Numbered from the stretch's first letter, positions 33,398 to 41,418 are shown. The stretch is 64,000 nucleotides of DNA from CAVUNY01 sp963843535 (GCA_963843535.1 CAWJKU010000004.1:682001-746000), one strand, 5' to 3'. The notes: generated by a model from the letters alone, not told the origin. Program-made: numbers and translations.

Positions 33398-34480
33398 ATG
33401 CCCACACCGATCGTTTCGCAATTTCACCCTGAGTCGCCCTACCGCGGCCTGGCGCGCAGCCTGGATGCGCTGCCGAACCGCTTCCCGCCCGCGGATGATG
33501 AATCGGATCTGCGCTTGCTGGCGAAGATCTTCACGCCGGAAGAAGCGGCCCTGGCTGCTGATTTGCTGCTTGAGAAAGAGACGCCGGCCCAGATCGCTGA
33601 GCGTCTGGAACGTTCCTCGCAAGAGATTATCCCGATGCTGAAAGAGATGTCGAAAAAGGGGTTGATAAGCATGGGGAAGACCACGGAAGGCAGGTTGGGG
33701 TTTGGCCTGATGCCGTTTGTGGTCGGGATTTATGAAGCCCAAATCGGCCGGTTGGACGCCGAGATGGCCCAGTTGTTCGAAGATTATTACCTGCAATCCT
33801 TTGCCAGCGCCCTGCGGGTGAAGCCGCAAGTGCACCGCGTCATCCCGGTGGGGGAGAGCATTAAGAACGACCTGGAAGTGCAGCCGTTTGAGAGCGTAAC
33901 GAGCCTGATCGATCAGGCGCAATCCTGGGGAGTGCTGGATTGTATCTGCCGGGTGCAAAAGGCTTTAATTGGCCAACCCTGCCCGCATCCCGTGGACGTG
34001 TGCATGGCGCTTAGCGCCAGGCCGGATGCGTTCAATGTGGGCGGCCCGGTGCGGCCTCTCACCCGAGAAGGGGCCTACCAGACGCTGCAGCGCGCTGCGC
34101 AGGCCGGATTGGTGCACTGTGTGAGCAACAAACAGCGCGAAATTACCTATATCTGCAACTGCTGCACCTGTTCGTGCGGCGTGCTGCGCGGGATGGCCGA
34201 CCTGGGTATTGCTAACGTGGTGGCACGCTCGGCTTTTATCAACCGGGTGGACGAAACGCTGTGCATCGCCTGCGGCGACTGCATCTCCGCCTGTCCATTT
34301 GATGCATTGTCCCTGGAAAATTCGACCCAGGTGGCTGGAATGCGCTGTGTGGGGTGCGGTGTGTGCGTGGCGGTCTGCCCGCAGGGGGCGCTGGCGATGG
34401 AGCGCCGTCCCGGAGAGCATGTTCCGCCGCTCACAGAGGATGATTGGCGAGCCGCACGCCAGACGGCCCATGAATCGTGA
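33398..34480 (+). CDS. HTH and 4Fe-4S ferredoxin-domain protein
   Basis: A 360-aa protein. Residues about 45-95 look like a winged helix (LEKETPAQIAERLERSSQEI, then LKEMSKKGLISM). The middle has CICRVQKALIGQPCPHPVDVC and YICNCCTCSC, additional cysteine clusters, and the C-terminus holds two CxxCxxCxxxCP motifs (CIACGDCISACP, CVGCGVCVAVCP) for two [4Fe-4S] clusters. This architecture recurs in anaerobic Chloroflexota; its partner is unknown and it may be a redox-sensing regulator or an electron carrier. ATG 33398 was preferred to upstream starts because it follows a -10 box directly and the upstream part is antisense to the ABC-F gene. Confidence 0.82.
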   Translation: MPTPIVSQFHPESPYRGLARSLDALPNRFPPADDESDLRLLAKIFTPEEAALAADLLLEKETPAQIAERLERSSQEIIPMLKEMSKKGLISMGKTTEGRLGFGLMPFVVGIYEAQIGRLDAEMAQLFEDYYLQSFASALRVKPQVHRVIPVGESIKNDLEVQPFESVTSLIDQAQSWGVLDCICRVQKALIGQPCPHPVDVCMALSARPDAFNVGGPVRPLTREGAYQTLQRAAQAGLVHCVSNKQREITYICNCCTCSCGVLRGMADLGIANVVARSAFINRVDETLCIACGDCISACPFDALSLENSTQVAGMRCVGCGVCVAVCPQGALAMERRPGEHVPPLTEDDWRAARQTAHES

Positions 34481-34529
34481 GCAAAGACCCGTTCGATTAA
34501 CCTAACACCACTTGATTTCAGGAGGATTG

Positions 34530-34796
34530 ATGTCTCGTTTAATCCCTTCCGCGGAAAGGATAAAGAAAGCGCGGGTACTGATCCAAAAAGCGCGCGATCT
34601 GGAGGTGCCGCCGGAGGCTGGCCGGTACGATATCGCCTATATCGGGCAGGTCAAAACCCTGCTGCGCCAGGCGCGGGATCTCATCAAGTTTATCAGCTAT
34701 ACGCCAACGGCCTCCGATGAGATGAAGCAGGAAGTCGCCCAAATTTTCGAGGAGTGCGACCGGGCCGATCAGGAGCTTCTGCGGGGAAAATCCTGA
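34530..34796 (+). CDS. Small helical protein, unknown function
   Basis: An 88-aa, charged, alpha-helical protein with no recognisable family. Start ATG 34530 has GGAGG 4 bases ahead, which rules out the in-frame start at 34512. The stretch IKKARVLIQKARDLEVPPEAG suggests a helix pair. It follows the 4Fe-4S protein by 49 bases and may be co-transcribed. Its stop abuts the end of the convergent phosphotransferase. Confidence 0.7.
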   Translation: MSRLIPSAERIKKARVLIQKARDLEVPPEAGRYDIAYIGQVKTLLRQARDLIKFISYTPTASDEMKQEVAQIFEECDRADQELLRGKS

Positions 34797-35723
34797 TCAT
34801 TCCCAACCGGTGCGCTCCGCCAGCCAACCGCGGGTCACCTGGCCCAGCGCGGCCTGAAAAGGACGCAAGGTCGGCAGGCCGGGCGGAGGGGGCTGGAGGG
34901 AACGGTGGGTAAAAAAGCCGGCCAGGGACGCAACGGCAGCCGTGACGACGGCTGGATCGGCATTTTGCACGGCAGGATGCGCAGAGATCACTTCATCCGG
35001 GGGCGGTCCACCCTGCATCGTCACGCTGGGGGCGAAATATACCACATCCAGCCAGGCTGCGCCGGTGCAGGCTTGGGGCCAGTCGATAAACCATACCTTT
35101 TCCGGGGTCAGCAATATATTATCGGCGCGGATGTCGAAATGCAGCAATGTGTCCCCTATTACCGATTCGGCAGCCAGTTCATCCAGCTCGATCAGGCGGT
35201 CCAGGTAACGCCGCGACCAGCCGTCCAGCCGTTCCAGCTGCGACGGCTGCTCATCCCGCAGGCGCTGCCAGCTGTTTATCCGGGTGCGTACCTCGTCGCT
35301 GGCGGTGGGCAGTCCGGCTGCCGCCAGCGGGGAGGGGGTGAGCTGGTAGGATAAGTCCACCATCCCCGCGATCACCCGCTCTAACTCGCGCCGGCGCCAG
35401 GGTTGGGCGGGATGCTGCCCGGGGATATCTTCGAACAGCATCACAAACCAACCATCGCCGCCTTCATCGTATGACCACAGCAGGCGCGGGACAGGCAGGC
35501 CTGCGGGAAGGGTCTGGACGATGCGGGCTTCGCTGCGGTGAATCTCGGGCACGCCCCGGTTTGGGAACGGGCTGGCAGCCTTAACAAATACCCGCCGGTT
35601 GTCCGCGGTAAGCAAACGGGAAGCCACGCCTGGCGAAAAACCTTTAGGCTGCGAGACGGCATGCACGACCGGGCTGCCCAACCACGCCTCGACCCTGGCG
35701 CGCAAATGGGATGGAATAGACAT
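34797..35723 (-). CDS. Aminoglycoside phosphotransferase-fold (APH) kinase
   Basis: A 308-aa protein of the APH/choline-kinase fold: catalytic loop LLHFDIRADNILL near residue 190 with the Asp and Asn, and WFIDWPQA with the metal-binding Asp. The family includes homoserine, choline and many unknown-substrate kinases, so antibiotic modification should not be assumed. Start ATG 35723 has AGGA 5 bases upstream, better than the GTG at 35738. Confidence 0.82.
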   Translation of the reverse strand: MSIPSHLRARVEAWLGSPVVHAVSQPKGFSPGVASRLLTADNRRVFVKAASPFPNRGVPEIHRSEARIVQTLPAGLPVPRLLWSYDEGGDGWFVMLFEDIPGQHPAQPWRRRELERVIAGMVDLSYQLTPSPLAAAGLPTASDEVRTRINSWQRLRDEQPSQLERLDGWSRRYLDRLIELDELAAESVIGDTLLHFDIRADNILLTPEKVWFIDWPQACTGAAWLDVVYFAPSVTMQGGPPPDEVISAHPAVQNADPAVVTAAVASLAGFFTHRSLQPPPPGLPTLRPFQAALGQVTRGWLAERTGWE

Positions 35724-35830
35724 CCATTCCTGGCGCACGCCTCCATCCGCGGGTGGTTGGGCTCCCGGGAGGAACTTTGAGCCGGTATTATTCGGTCATT
35801 ATCACTGTTCCAGGCAAGCATAAGCGAGGT

Positions 35831-36691
35831 TTAAATTCGCGGCGGGCCGTCCAATACCCTGGCACGCAGCTGGTCGTAGCTCCAAAGTGGATCGCCGGGC
35901 ATACCCATGCGCAGCGGCCCGATCGATTCGAGCCACCAGGTAGCGCCGGCAGCAGCGTAAGGTCGGACAATCCGGGCCGAAGTTTCCCGTTGACCGCTGG
36001 GTGTGGCCCCCAGGGCGATCACATCAAAGGGGGTAGCCGCCTGGCGCATCGCGCGCACTTTCTGGACCGCCTGTTTGAACTGCTCAAAAGCCTCGGCGGC
36101 GGATTTCGCGTGGAAAAAGAGCGGGTACATGCCATCCCAACGAGCCATGCGCGCCAGCGGCCTGTGGTTGGGCCAGATGCCGCCTACCCAGATGGGGATG
36201 CGCGGCTGCTGCAGCGCGGGGGGCAGGAAGCGCGTGCCCTGGATGTGGTAATGTGCGCCGTCATGGTGGAACGGTTCGCCTGACCACAGCCCGGTGATGA
36301 TTTCCAGCGCTTCGTCCAACATATCGCCGCGCACCTTGTGGTCGGATTCCTCGCCAAAATCGGTCCACAGGCTGCTGCCGCTGCCGGTGCCGACCCCGAC
36401 CACCAGGCGACCGCCGCTCAAGTGGTCCAGTGAGGCAGTTTCTCGGGCAAATTTCCACGGGCGTCGGCGCGGCAGGGGCGTGACTAACGCGCCCAGTCGG
36501 ATGCGAGAAGTTGCCATTGCCGCTGCCGATAAAGCTATCCAGGGATCAACCATATCCACTGCTTCGCCCACCAGGTCATCCCAGATGAACAGCCCGTCCC
36601 AACCCGCGTCTTCTGCTTCTCGCGCCAGGGTTGCAATGATCCGGGCGCTGCCCCACGGCTCGAAATTTGGCAGGTATAAGCCGTATTTCAT
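35831..36691 (-). CDS. LLM-class flavin-dependent oxidoreductase
   Basis: A 286-aa TIM-barrel protein of the luciferase-like monooxygenase superfamily, which uses FMN or F420. MKYGLYLPNFEPWGSARI is the typical first strand, and RETASLDHLSGGRLVVGVGTG near residue 83 is the superfamily signature. The NHRPLARMARW stretch fits F420-type LLM proteins, so F420 is possible. AGGGATGG is just before ATG 36691. It lies downstream of the aldo-keto reductase on the same strand, separated by a hairpin. Confidence 0.88.
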   Translation of the reverse strand: MKYGLYLPNFEPWGSARIIATLAREAEDAGWDGLFIWDDLVGEAVDMVDPWIALSAAAMATSRIRLGALVTPLPRRRPWKFARETASLDHLSGGRLVVGVGTGSGSSLWTDFGEESDHKVRGDMLDEALEIITGLWSGEPFHHDGAHYHIQGTRFLPPALQQPRIPIWVGGIWPNHRPLARMARWDGMYPLFFHAKSAAEAFEQFKQAVQKVRAMRQAATPFDVIALGATPSGQRETSARIVRPYAAAGATWWLESIGPLRMGMPGDPLWSYDQLRARVLDGPPRI

Positions 36692-36716
36692 CCATCCCTC
36701 CCATTTGAATCTCAGG

Positions 36717-36756
36717 CCGGGTCAGACAGAAAATTCCCCTGTCCGGCCCGGTTTTC
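36717..36756. terminator. Terminator-like hairpin between LLM and AKR genes
   Basis: A 13-position stem (36717-36729 with 36739-36751, one mismatch and one wobble) with a 9-base loop. On the plus strand it is followed by TTTT; on the minus strand, where the genes lie, there is no T-run, so its role is uncertain. Confidence 0.4.
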
Positions 36757-36766
36757 ATCGAATTGC

Positions 36767-37702
36767 TTAGGGAAGCATTTCATCGATCTGCTGCACCTCG
36801 TCCGGGGTGAGCACCCAATCGGCAGCTCTGGCGTTGGCCTGCATCTGTTCCAGTCGGGTGGATCCGCTGATTACGGAACATACTTCGGGCTTGGCCAGCA
36901 GCCAGGCCTGGGCGGCTTCGGCAGGCGTGCGCCCGCGCCCTTCTGCCCAGGCAGCCAGGTGTTCCACGAAGGTGTAATTGGCATCCGTCATGTAGTTCTG
37001 CACATAGCGGTTCGACTCACCCCGCGATCCGGCCGGGGCGGGCTGCCCGCGCTTGTATTTTCCGGTCAGGAAGCCTCCTGCCAGTGGGAAAAATGGGACC
37101 AGGCTCACACCCTGGCTGCGGCAGAAAGGCAGCATTTCTTTGTCCAGCCCGCGTTCCAGCATGTGGTAGTGGGCTTGAATGACGACAAACGGCGACCAGC
37201 CGTGGACCTCGGCCAGCAGGTTGGCGCGTGCGATCTGCCAGGATAAGAATTGGGAGGCGCCGATGTAGCGCACCTTTCCGGCGCGCACCAGGTCATCCAG
37301 GCCGCGCAGCATTTCTTCGACCGGGGTGGCATCGTCATACACGTGCACGTAATACAGGTCGATATGATCGGTTTGCAGGCGGCGCAGGCTGGCTTCCACC
37401 GCATCATACAGGTGGTAGCGCGATGCGCCCCAATCATTGGGCCCTGGACCGGTCTTGTTGTAATATTTCGTGGCAACGACGAACTGGCTGCGTTTGCTTT
37501 TTAATGCACTGCCGATGGTCTCTTCGGAACGACCGCCCTGGTAGACATCCGCGCTGTCGAGGAAGTTGATCCCCAGGTCAGCCGCGCTGTCGATCACCCG
37601 ATTGACTTCTTCTTGCGGCATTTGTTCATAACCGAAACGGTTGGTGCCCAGGCCGATGGTTGAAACGCGCACACCGGATTTTCCTAACTGTCGATAATTC
37701 AT
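36767..37702 (-). CDS. Aldo/keto reductase
   Basis: A 311-aa NADPH-dependent carbonyl reductase of the KCNAB/YghZ-like group. Tetrad residues appear in FLDSADVY (Asp, Tyr), VVATKY (Lys) and YYVHVYD (His). The start is ATG 37702 with AAGGAG about 9 bases ahead; the frame to 37726 is longer but lacks conservation. A second, more distant aldo/keto reductase lies at 54301. Natural substrate unknown. Confidence 0.92.
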   Translation of the reverse strand: MNYRQLGKSGVRVSTIGLGTNRFGYEQMPQEEVNRVIDSAADLGINFLDSADVYQGGRSEETIGSALKSKRSQFVVATKYYNKTGPGPNDWGASRYHLYDAVEASLRRLQTDHIDLYYVHVYDDATPVEEMLRGLDDLVRAGKVRYIGASQFLSWQIARANLLAEVHGWSPFVVIQAHYHMLERGLDKEMLPFCRSQGVSLVPFFPLAGGFLTGKYKRGQPAPAGSRGESNRYVQNYMTDANYTFVEHLAAWAEGRGRTPAEAAQAWLLAKPEVCSVISGSTRLEQMQANARAADWVLTPDEVQQIDEMLP

Positions 37703-37755
37703 ACGGTTTGCTCCTTCGGTAAACAACGAAATGATGATAATAATTCTAATATATT

Positions 37756-38604
37756 TTATCCTTCATTGCCTGACAGGAACTCTTTCAACACGCGGTTGAA
37801 TTCTTCGGGGTGTTCCCGCATCGGCCAGTGCCCGGCCCCTTGAATCACCGCCAGGCGCGCCCCAGGGATGCGCTGCGCGGCTTCGCGCGCGGCAGCCAGC
37901 GGTACGAGGCTGTCCTTTTCGCCATGCATGATCAGAGTCGGGCAGTGTATCTCACCCAGGCGGTCCATCAGGCAGGTGCGCAGCCCGGAAAAACTGATTT
38001 CATAACGCTGGAAGGATGAGAAAGAATGCTGGGCGGTAGGGTCCTGGATGGCCTGCCAGACTTCTTCTTCCAAATCGGGGGTGATGTTGCGCCTGTCGGC
38101 GAAAATGCTGTTTAAAGCCCAGGCCGCCATGCGTCGGTCGCGGCGCACCCAGGCCCATGAAAGATCGATTAACCAGGGCATGCGCACTGTCAGATAGGAT
38201 ATCAGGTGCATGGGGGCTTTCCGCGCCAGGGCGTAGCTGTCGACTGGCACCAGGCGGGTTACTTGCTCGGGATATGCCAGGGTGTAAGCCAGCGCTCCCC
38301 CGCCACCCATGGAGATCCCGACCAATGCGGTTTTCTCCAGCCCAAGATGGCTTAATACCGCGTGCAGCCAATCGACCATGGCCTCGGTCGAATATTGTCC
38401 GGTGAAGATCTCACTCGCACCGTAGCCGGGCCAATCCGGGGTAAAGACACGGTGGTTGGCAGCCAGGGCCGGGATGGCCAGCCGCCAGGACAGCAAAGCC
38501 GAATCAGTGCCGCCGCCGTGCAGCAGCACCACGGGCGTGCCGCTAACACCGGCGGTGAAAATGCGGGCGCGGAGGCCATTAACGATTGTCTGTATCTCAT
38601 TCAT
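37756..38604 (-). CDS. Alpha/beta hydrolase
   Basis: A 282-aa hydrolase-fold protein. VVLLHGGGTDSALLSW holds the oxyanion-hole HGG, LVGISMGGGGAL near residue 98 the nucleophile Ser, IMHGEKDSLVPL the Asp and GAGHWPMREHPEEF the His. Similar to MhpC/haloalkane dehalogenase-type hydrolases; no signal peptide. It is 53 bases upstream of the aldo/keto reductase on the same strand and may share its promoter. Divergent to the carbonic anhydrase leader. Confidence 0.9.
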   Translation of the reverse strand: MNEIQTIVNGLRARIFTAGVSGTPVVLLHGGGTDSALLSWRLAIPALAANHRVFTPDWPGYGASEIFTGQYSTEAMVDWLHAVLSHLGLEKTALVGISMGGGGALAYTLAYPEQVTRLVPVDSYALARKAPMHLISYLTVRMPWLIDLSWAWVRRDRRMAAWALNSIFADRRNITPDLEEEVWQAIQDPTAQHSFSSFQRYEISFSGLRTCLMDRLGEIHCPTLIMHGEKDSLVPLAAAREAAQRIPGARLAVIQGAGHWPMREHPEEFNRVLKEFLSGNEG

Positions 38605-38625
38605 AGGTAAATTCCATAAAGGGTC

Positions 38626-38653
38626 TTGACGCGGGGCAATTAATGAGTAAAAT
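38626..38653 (+). promoter_or_regulatory. Promoter of the carbonic anhydrase leader
   Basis: TTGACG (38626-38631), 16-base spacer, TAAAAT (38648-38653). The transcript would start near 38660, about 270 bases before the gene, and would contain the mini-ORF and the interleaved inverted repeats. Confidence 0.6.
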
Positions 38654-38701
38654 AATCAACAATTCCTTCATAATTAGGAATACCAAAAATATAGGAGTTT
38701 T

Positions 38702-38731
38702 ATGATGCTGCTCTGCATGTGTATGGGATAG
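38702..38731 (+). CDS. Met/Cys-rich leader peptide (putative)
   Basis: Nine codons reading Met-Met-Leu-Leu-Cys-Met-Cys-Met-Gly and a TAG stop. AGGAG at 38693-38697 is 4 bases from the first ATG and 7 from the second. Six of nine residues are Met or Cys. The stop codon overlaps the first arm (38728-38738) of an inverted repeat, the geometry expected of a ribosome-controlled attenuator responding to methionine/cysteine supply. Expression is not proven. Confidence 0.5.
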   Translation: MMLLCMCMG

Positions 38732-38878
38732 GGGCCATTTACCTGTCTCATCTTGATTTTACCTGGTTCTCTACTCTGCACCAGTAAATAAGCCGGTTTT
38801 CGCAATAAGAGGCATGGCCCCTATTTCTCACCGTTATTGTGTGTGACGAGAAAATGGCAACCGCGAATACCGGCTATT
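38728..38878 (+). promoter_or_regulatory. Interleaved inverted repeats in carbonic anhydrase leader
   Basis: Arm A (38728-38738, ATAGGGGCCAT) pairs perfectly with A' (38814-38824). Arm B (38787-38803) pairs with B' (38863-38878) apart from one mismatch and one bulge. The order A-B-A'-B' makes the two helices mutually exclusive or a pseudoknot. B' is followed by TTATTTTAATG, so the B:B' form could be a weak terminator. A smaller CAATAA/TTATTG pair (38803-38808, 38834-38839) adds to the competition. Confidence 0.5.
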
Positions 38879-38930
38879 TTATTTTAATGACTGACAAGAT
38901 TGGGTTATCGATACCCATGAGAGGTTAATG

Positions 38931-39431
38931 ATGTCCACGATTGATGAAACGTTAGCTGCAAATAAACAATATGCCCAGGCATTTCAGTTAGGGGGCCTGG
39001 CGATGCCGCCCGCCCGAAAACTGGCAGTGGTGGTGTGCATGGATGCCAGGGTGACCGTTGAGCAATTGCTGGGATTAAAAACCGGCGATGCGCATATCAT
39101 CCGGAATGCCGGGGGCATCGTCACAGAAGACGCCTTGCGGTCTTTGCTCATTTCACATTATTTGTTGGGGACGAAGGAGTTCATGGTCATCAACCACACA
39201 GATTGCGGCATGCTTACCTTCAAGGATGAAGAGCTAAAGGCTAAATTGCACCAGGCTACCCACACGACCGCGGTTGTGCCGGAAGCATTTCACGCCTTCT
39301 CCGACCTTGAACAGAACGTCCGCGAACAGGTGGAAAAGGTGAAGTCGCATCCCTGGATCCCGAAAACAATTCCGGTGCGAGGCTTCATCTACGATGTGAA
39401 GACTGGAAAATTAAATGAGGTGAAGGTGTAG
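38931..39431 (+). CDS. Small beta-class carbonic anhydrase
   Basis: A 166-aa zinc enzyme for CO2/bicarbonate interconversion, or a related activity. CMDARV has the Cys ligand and the catalytic Asp-Arg dyad, HIIRNAGGIVTEDALRSLLISH the conserved core, and NHTDCGM the His and Cys ligands. This is the short type resembling mycobacterial Rv1284, in whose group some members are linked to sulfur metabolism or hydrolyse CS2/COS. Of the two adjacent ATGs, 38931 is 6 bases from GAGG and preferred over 38928. A long leader with a Met/Cys mini-ORF precedes it. Confidence 0.92.
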   Translation: MSTIDETLAANKQYAQAFQLGGLAMPPARKLAVVVCMDARVTVEQLLGLKTGDAHIIRNAGGIVTEDALRSLLISHYLLGTKEFMVINHTDCGMLTFKDEELKAKLHQATHTTAVVPEAFHAFSDLEQNVREQVEKVKSHPWIPKTIPVRGFIYDVKTGKLNEVKV

Positions 39432-39501
39432 GTACGCGGTCGAAAAATTTATTTTCGAACTCGCATGCTTTTGGCTGAGTTGCAGGCAGGTAGCTTCTAA
39501 C

Positions 39502-39546
39502 AAACCTCCCCTATCTCAATTGGGATGGGGGAGGTTTATTTTTAGA
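39502..39546 (+). terminator. Terminator after carbonic anhydrase
   Basis: A 10-bp perfect stem (AAACCTCCCC) extended by six further pairs with two wobbles, with AATT loop, and followed by ATTTTTA. Stops the carbonic anhydrase transcript before the amt region. Confidence 0.85.
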
Positions 39547-39590
39547 TATAGGGCTTCTTCACAAACCTGGGATATTCCCCAAATGGGTAA

Positions 39591-39638
39591 TAGACGGAGG
39601 ATAGGCGGATTTCTATAATTCAATCAATCTAATTATAG
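39591..39638 (+). promoter_or_regulatory. amt-glnK promoter with inverted repeat operator
   Basis: TAGACG (39591-39596), 17 bases, TATAAT (39614-39619). CTATAATT (39613-39620) and AATTATAG (39631-39638) form a perfect 8-bp inverted repeat with 10-base spacing that covers the -10 and start region, a likely site for a nitrogen-responsive regulator. The remainder of the 39547-39765 gap holds only this and the hairpin at 39704. Confidence 0.5.
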
Positions 39639-39703
39639 TAAGTTGCTCCGATTTATAAGACATTAATCTGTACGCACTTTGTGGACCACGCAAATGATGC
39701 AAC

Positions 39704-39740
39704 GGGTGTTTTTTGGTGGCGAAGCCACCAAAAAACACCC
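39704..39740. repeat. 17-bp perfect hairpin, GGC-GAA-GCC apex, in amt leader
   Basis: Arm GGGTGTTTTTTGGTGGC, loop GAA, perfect complement. It ends 25 bases before the amt ATG and 14 before its ribosome site, inside the predicted mRNA leader. Shape matches hairpins at 4218 and 53901. Confidence 0.8.
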
Positions 39741-39765
39741 CCTTACATCAAAAAGGAGAAAACCA

Positions 39766-40989
39766 ATGGAAGCGATCAATGCAGGAGATACGGCCTGGGT
39801 ACTCATTTCTTCGGCGCTGGTGTTAATGATGGTTCCAGCCCTGGCATTCTTTTACGGCGGCATGGTTCGTAAGAAAAATATTCTCTCAACACTGAACCTG
39901 AATTTCATCATAATCGGTCTGGTCAGCATCCAATGGGTGCTTTTTGGGTACAGCCTGGCCTTTGGAGATAATTTTCTGGGTTTGATCGGCGGGTTAAATT
40001 TCCTGGGCCTGGCAGGCGTTGGCACGGAACCGAACAGCGCCTACGCCGCCAGCATCCCGCACCTGGCTTTTGCCGGTTTCCAAATGATGTTCGCCATTAT
40101 TACGCCCGCCCTGATCACCGGAGCGTTTGTGGAAAGGGTGCGTTTTAAAGCCTTCCTGATCTTCAGCCTGTTATGGGCCACCCTTGTATATGATCCGGTT
40201 GCGCATTGGGTGTGGGGAACCGGGGGTTTTCTTCGCCAGCTTGGGGCGCTCGATTTCGCGGGCGGGACCGTGGTGCATATTACCGCGGGATTTTCGGCCC
40301 TGGCATTTGCCATGGTGATCGGCGCTCGCAAGGGATTCGGCGCGCGGATATTTGAGCCTCACAACATCCCCTATAGTGTTTTAGGGGCAGGCTTTTTGTG
40401 GGTGGGCTGGTTTGGATTTAACGGCGGCAGCGCCCTGGCAGCGAACGGCACCGCGGTAAACGCATTTATCACCACCAACACCGCTGCTGCGGCTGCGGGC
40501 ATTGTCTGGATGTTCTTGAGCTGGAAAGATAATAAGCCCAGCGTGCTGGGGATCGTTACCGGCGCAGTGGTGGGCTTGGTGGCCATCACCCCGGCTGCCG
40601 GATTTGTAACGCCGTTGGCTGCCATCGCGATTGGCGGTGTCGCGGCGCCGATCAGCTATTATGCCATTCGTTTCCGCCAGAGCCGCAATCTGGACGAGTC
40701 TCTCGATGTTTGGGCCTGTCACGGCATGGGCGGTTCCTGGGGAGCGCTGGCAACCGGGCTGTTTGCGACCAAATCGGTGAACGCTTCCGGTGCGGACGGG
40801 CTTTTCTACGGCAATCCTGCTCAATTCTTGATCCAGCTGGCAACCATTGCCCTGGTCATCGTATTCGCCTTTGGCATGACCTTCCTGATCTCGAAATTAA
40901 TTGCCATGGTTACCCCATTGCGTGTTTCAGACAATGAAGAAGAAGTAGGGCTGGACATCAGCGAGCACGGTGAACGGGCTTACGTTTAA
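39766..40989 (+). CDS. amt: Ammonium transporter
   Basis: A 407-aa integral membrane channel for ammonium with eleven hydrophobic segments. FYGGMVRKKN near residue 25, GGTVVHITAGFSALA with the first pore His, GFNGGSALAANGTAVNAFITTNTAAA, and CHGMGGSWGALATG with the second pore His are all present. Start ATG 39766 is 7 bases after AAGGAG. The P-II gene follows 27 bases later, the standard amt-glnK unit, so the transporter is presumably gated by P-II according to nitrogen state. Confidence 0.97.
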   Translation: MEAINAGDTAWVLISSALVLMMVPALAFFYGGMVRKKNILSTLNLNFIIIGLVSIQWVLFGYSLAFGDNFLGLIGGLNFLGLAGVGTEPNSAYAASIPHLAFAGFQMMFAIITPALITGAFVERVRFKAFLIFSLLWATLVYDPVAHWVWGTGGFLRQLGALDFAGGTVVHITAGFSALAFAMVIGARKGFGARIFEPHNIPYSVLGAGFLWVGWFGFNGGSALAANGTAVNAFITTNTAAAAAGIVWMFLSWKDNKPSVLGIVTGAVVGLVAITPAAGFVTPLAAIAIGGVAAPISYYAIRFRQSRNLDESLDVWACHGMGGSWGALATGLFATKSVNASGADGLFYGNPAQFLIQLATIALVIVFAFGMTFLISKLIAMVTPLRVSDNEEEVGLDISEHGERAYV

Positions 40990-41016
40990 TGGTGGATATG
41001 GATAGGAGATATTGCG

Positions 41017-41418
41017 ATGACAAAGAAAATTGAAGCGATTATTCGTGAAGACCAGTTCCCCAACGTTAAAGAAGCTCTGCGGAAAATTGGCATTGTGGGC
41101 ATGAATGTCATGGAAGTGCGCGGTCATGGGCAGCAGGGCGGCATCGTCCTGGCCGGGCGCACGGGCACCTACCAGATTGACATGCTCCCGAAATTGCAGG
41201 TCAATATTGTGCTCAGTGACAAAAACGTCGAGAAAACGGTGCAGACCATCGTTAAATCCGCGTGGACTGGCAACCCGGGGGACGGGATCATCTTTATCTA
41301 CCCGGTGGAGGAAGTTATCCGCATTCGAACCGGGGAGCGCGGCCACGATGCCTTGATGTATGACAATGACATCGACACGATGCCAGTCACCAACAACCAC
41401 AACGGAGGGGAAAATTAA
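41017..41418 (+). CDS. glnK: P-II nitrogen regulatory protein
   Basis: A 133-aa trimeric signal protein that binds ATP/ADP and 2-oxoglutarate and blocks Amt. The T-loop region GQQGGIVLAGRTGTYQIDML lines up with GlnB without gaps; the Tyr that is uridylylated in proteobacteria (Tyr51) is kept and Tyr46 is Gly. TGNPGDGIIFIYPVEEVIRIRTGE is the C-terminal signature. The protein is about 20 residues longer than usual at the C-terminus. AGGAG precedes ATG. Its stop overlaps that of the convergent ABC permease by 4 bases. Confidence 0.95.
   Translation: MTKKIEAIIREDQFPNVKEALRKIGIVGMNVMEVRGHGQQGGIVLAGRTGTYQIDMLPKLQVNIVLSDKNVEKTVQTIVKSAWTGNPGDGIIFIYPVEEVIRIRTGERGHDALMYDNDIDTMPVTNNHNGGEN

Noticed and set aside
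34797..35723. Aminoglycoside resistance gene
   Set aside because: Only the broad APH kinase fold is supported; the family is dominated by metabolic kinases.
39679..39703. Sigma-54 (-24/-12) promoter before amt
   Set aside because: TGG and TGC elements are present but spacing does not fit GG-N10-GC, and the hairpin follows at once; the sigma-70-type site at 39591-39619 is better.
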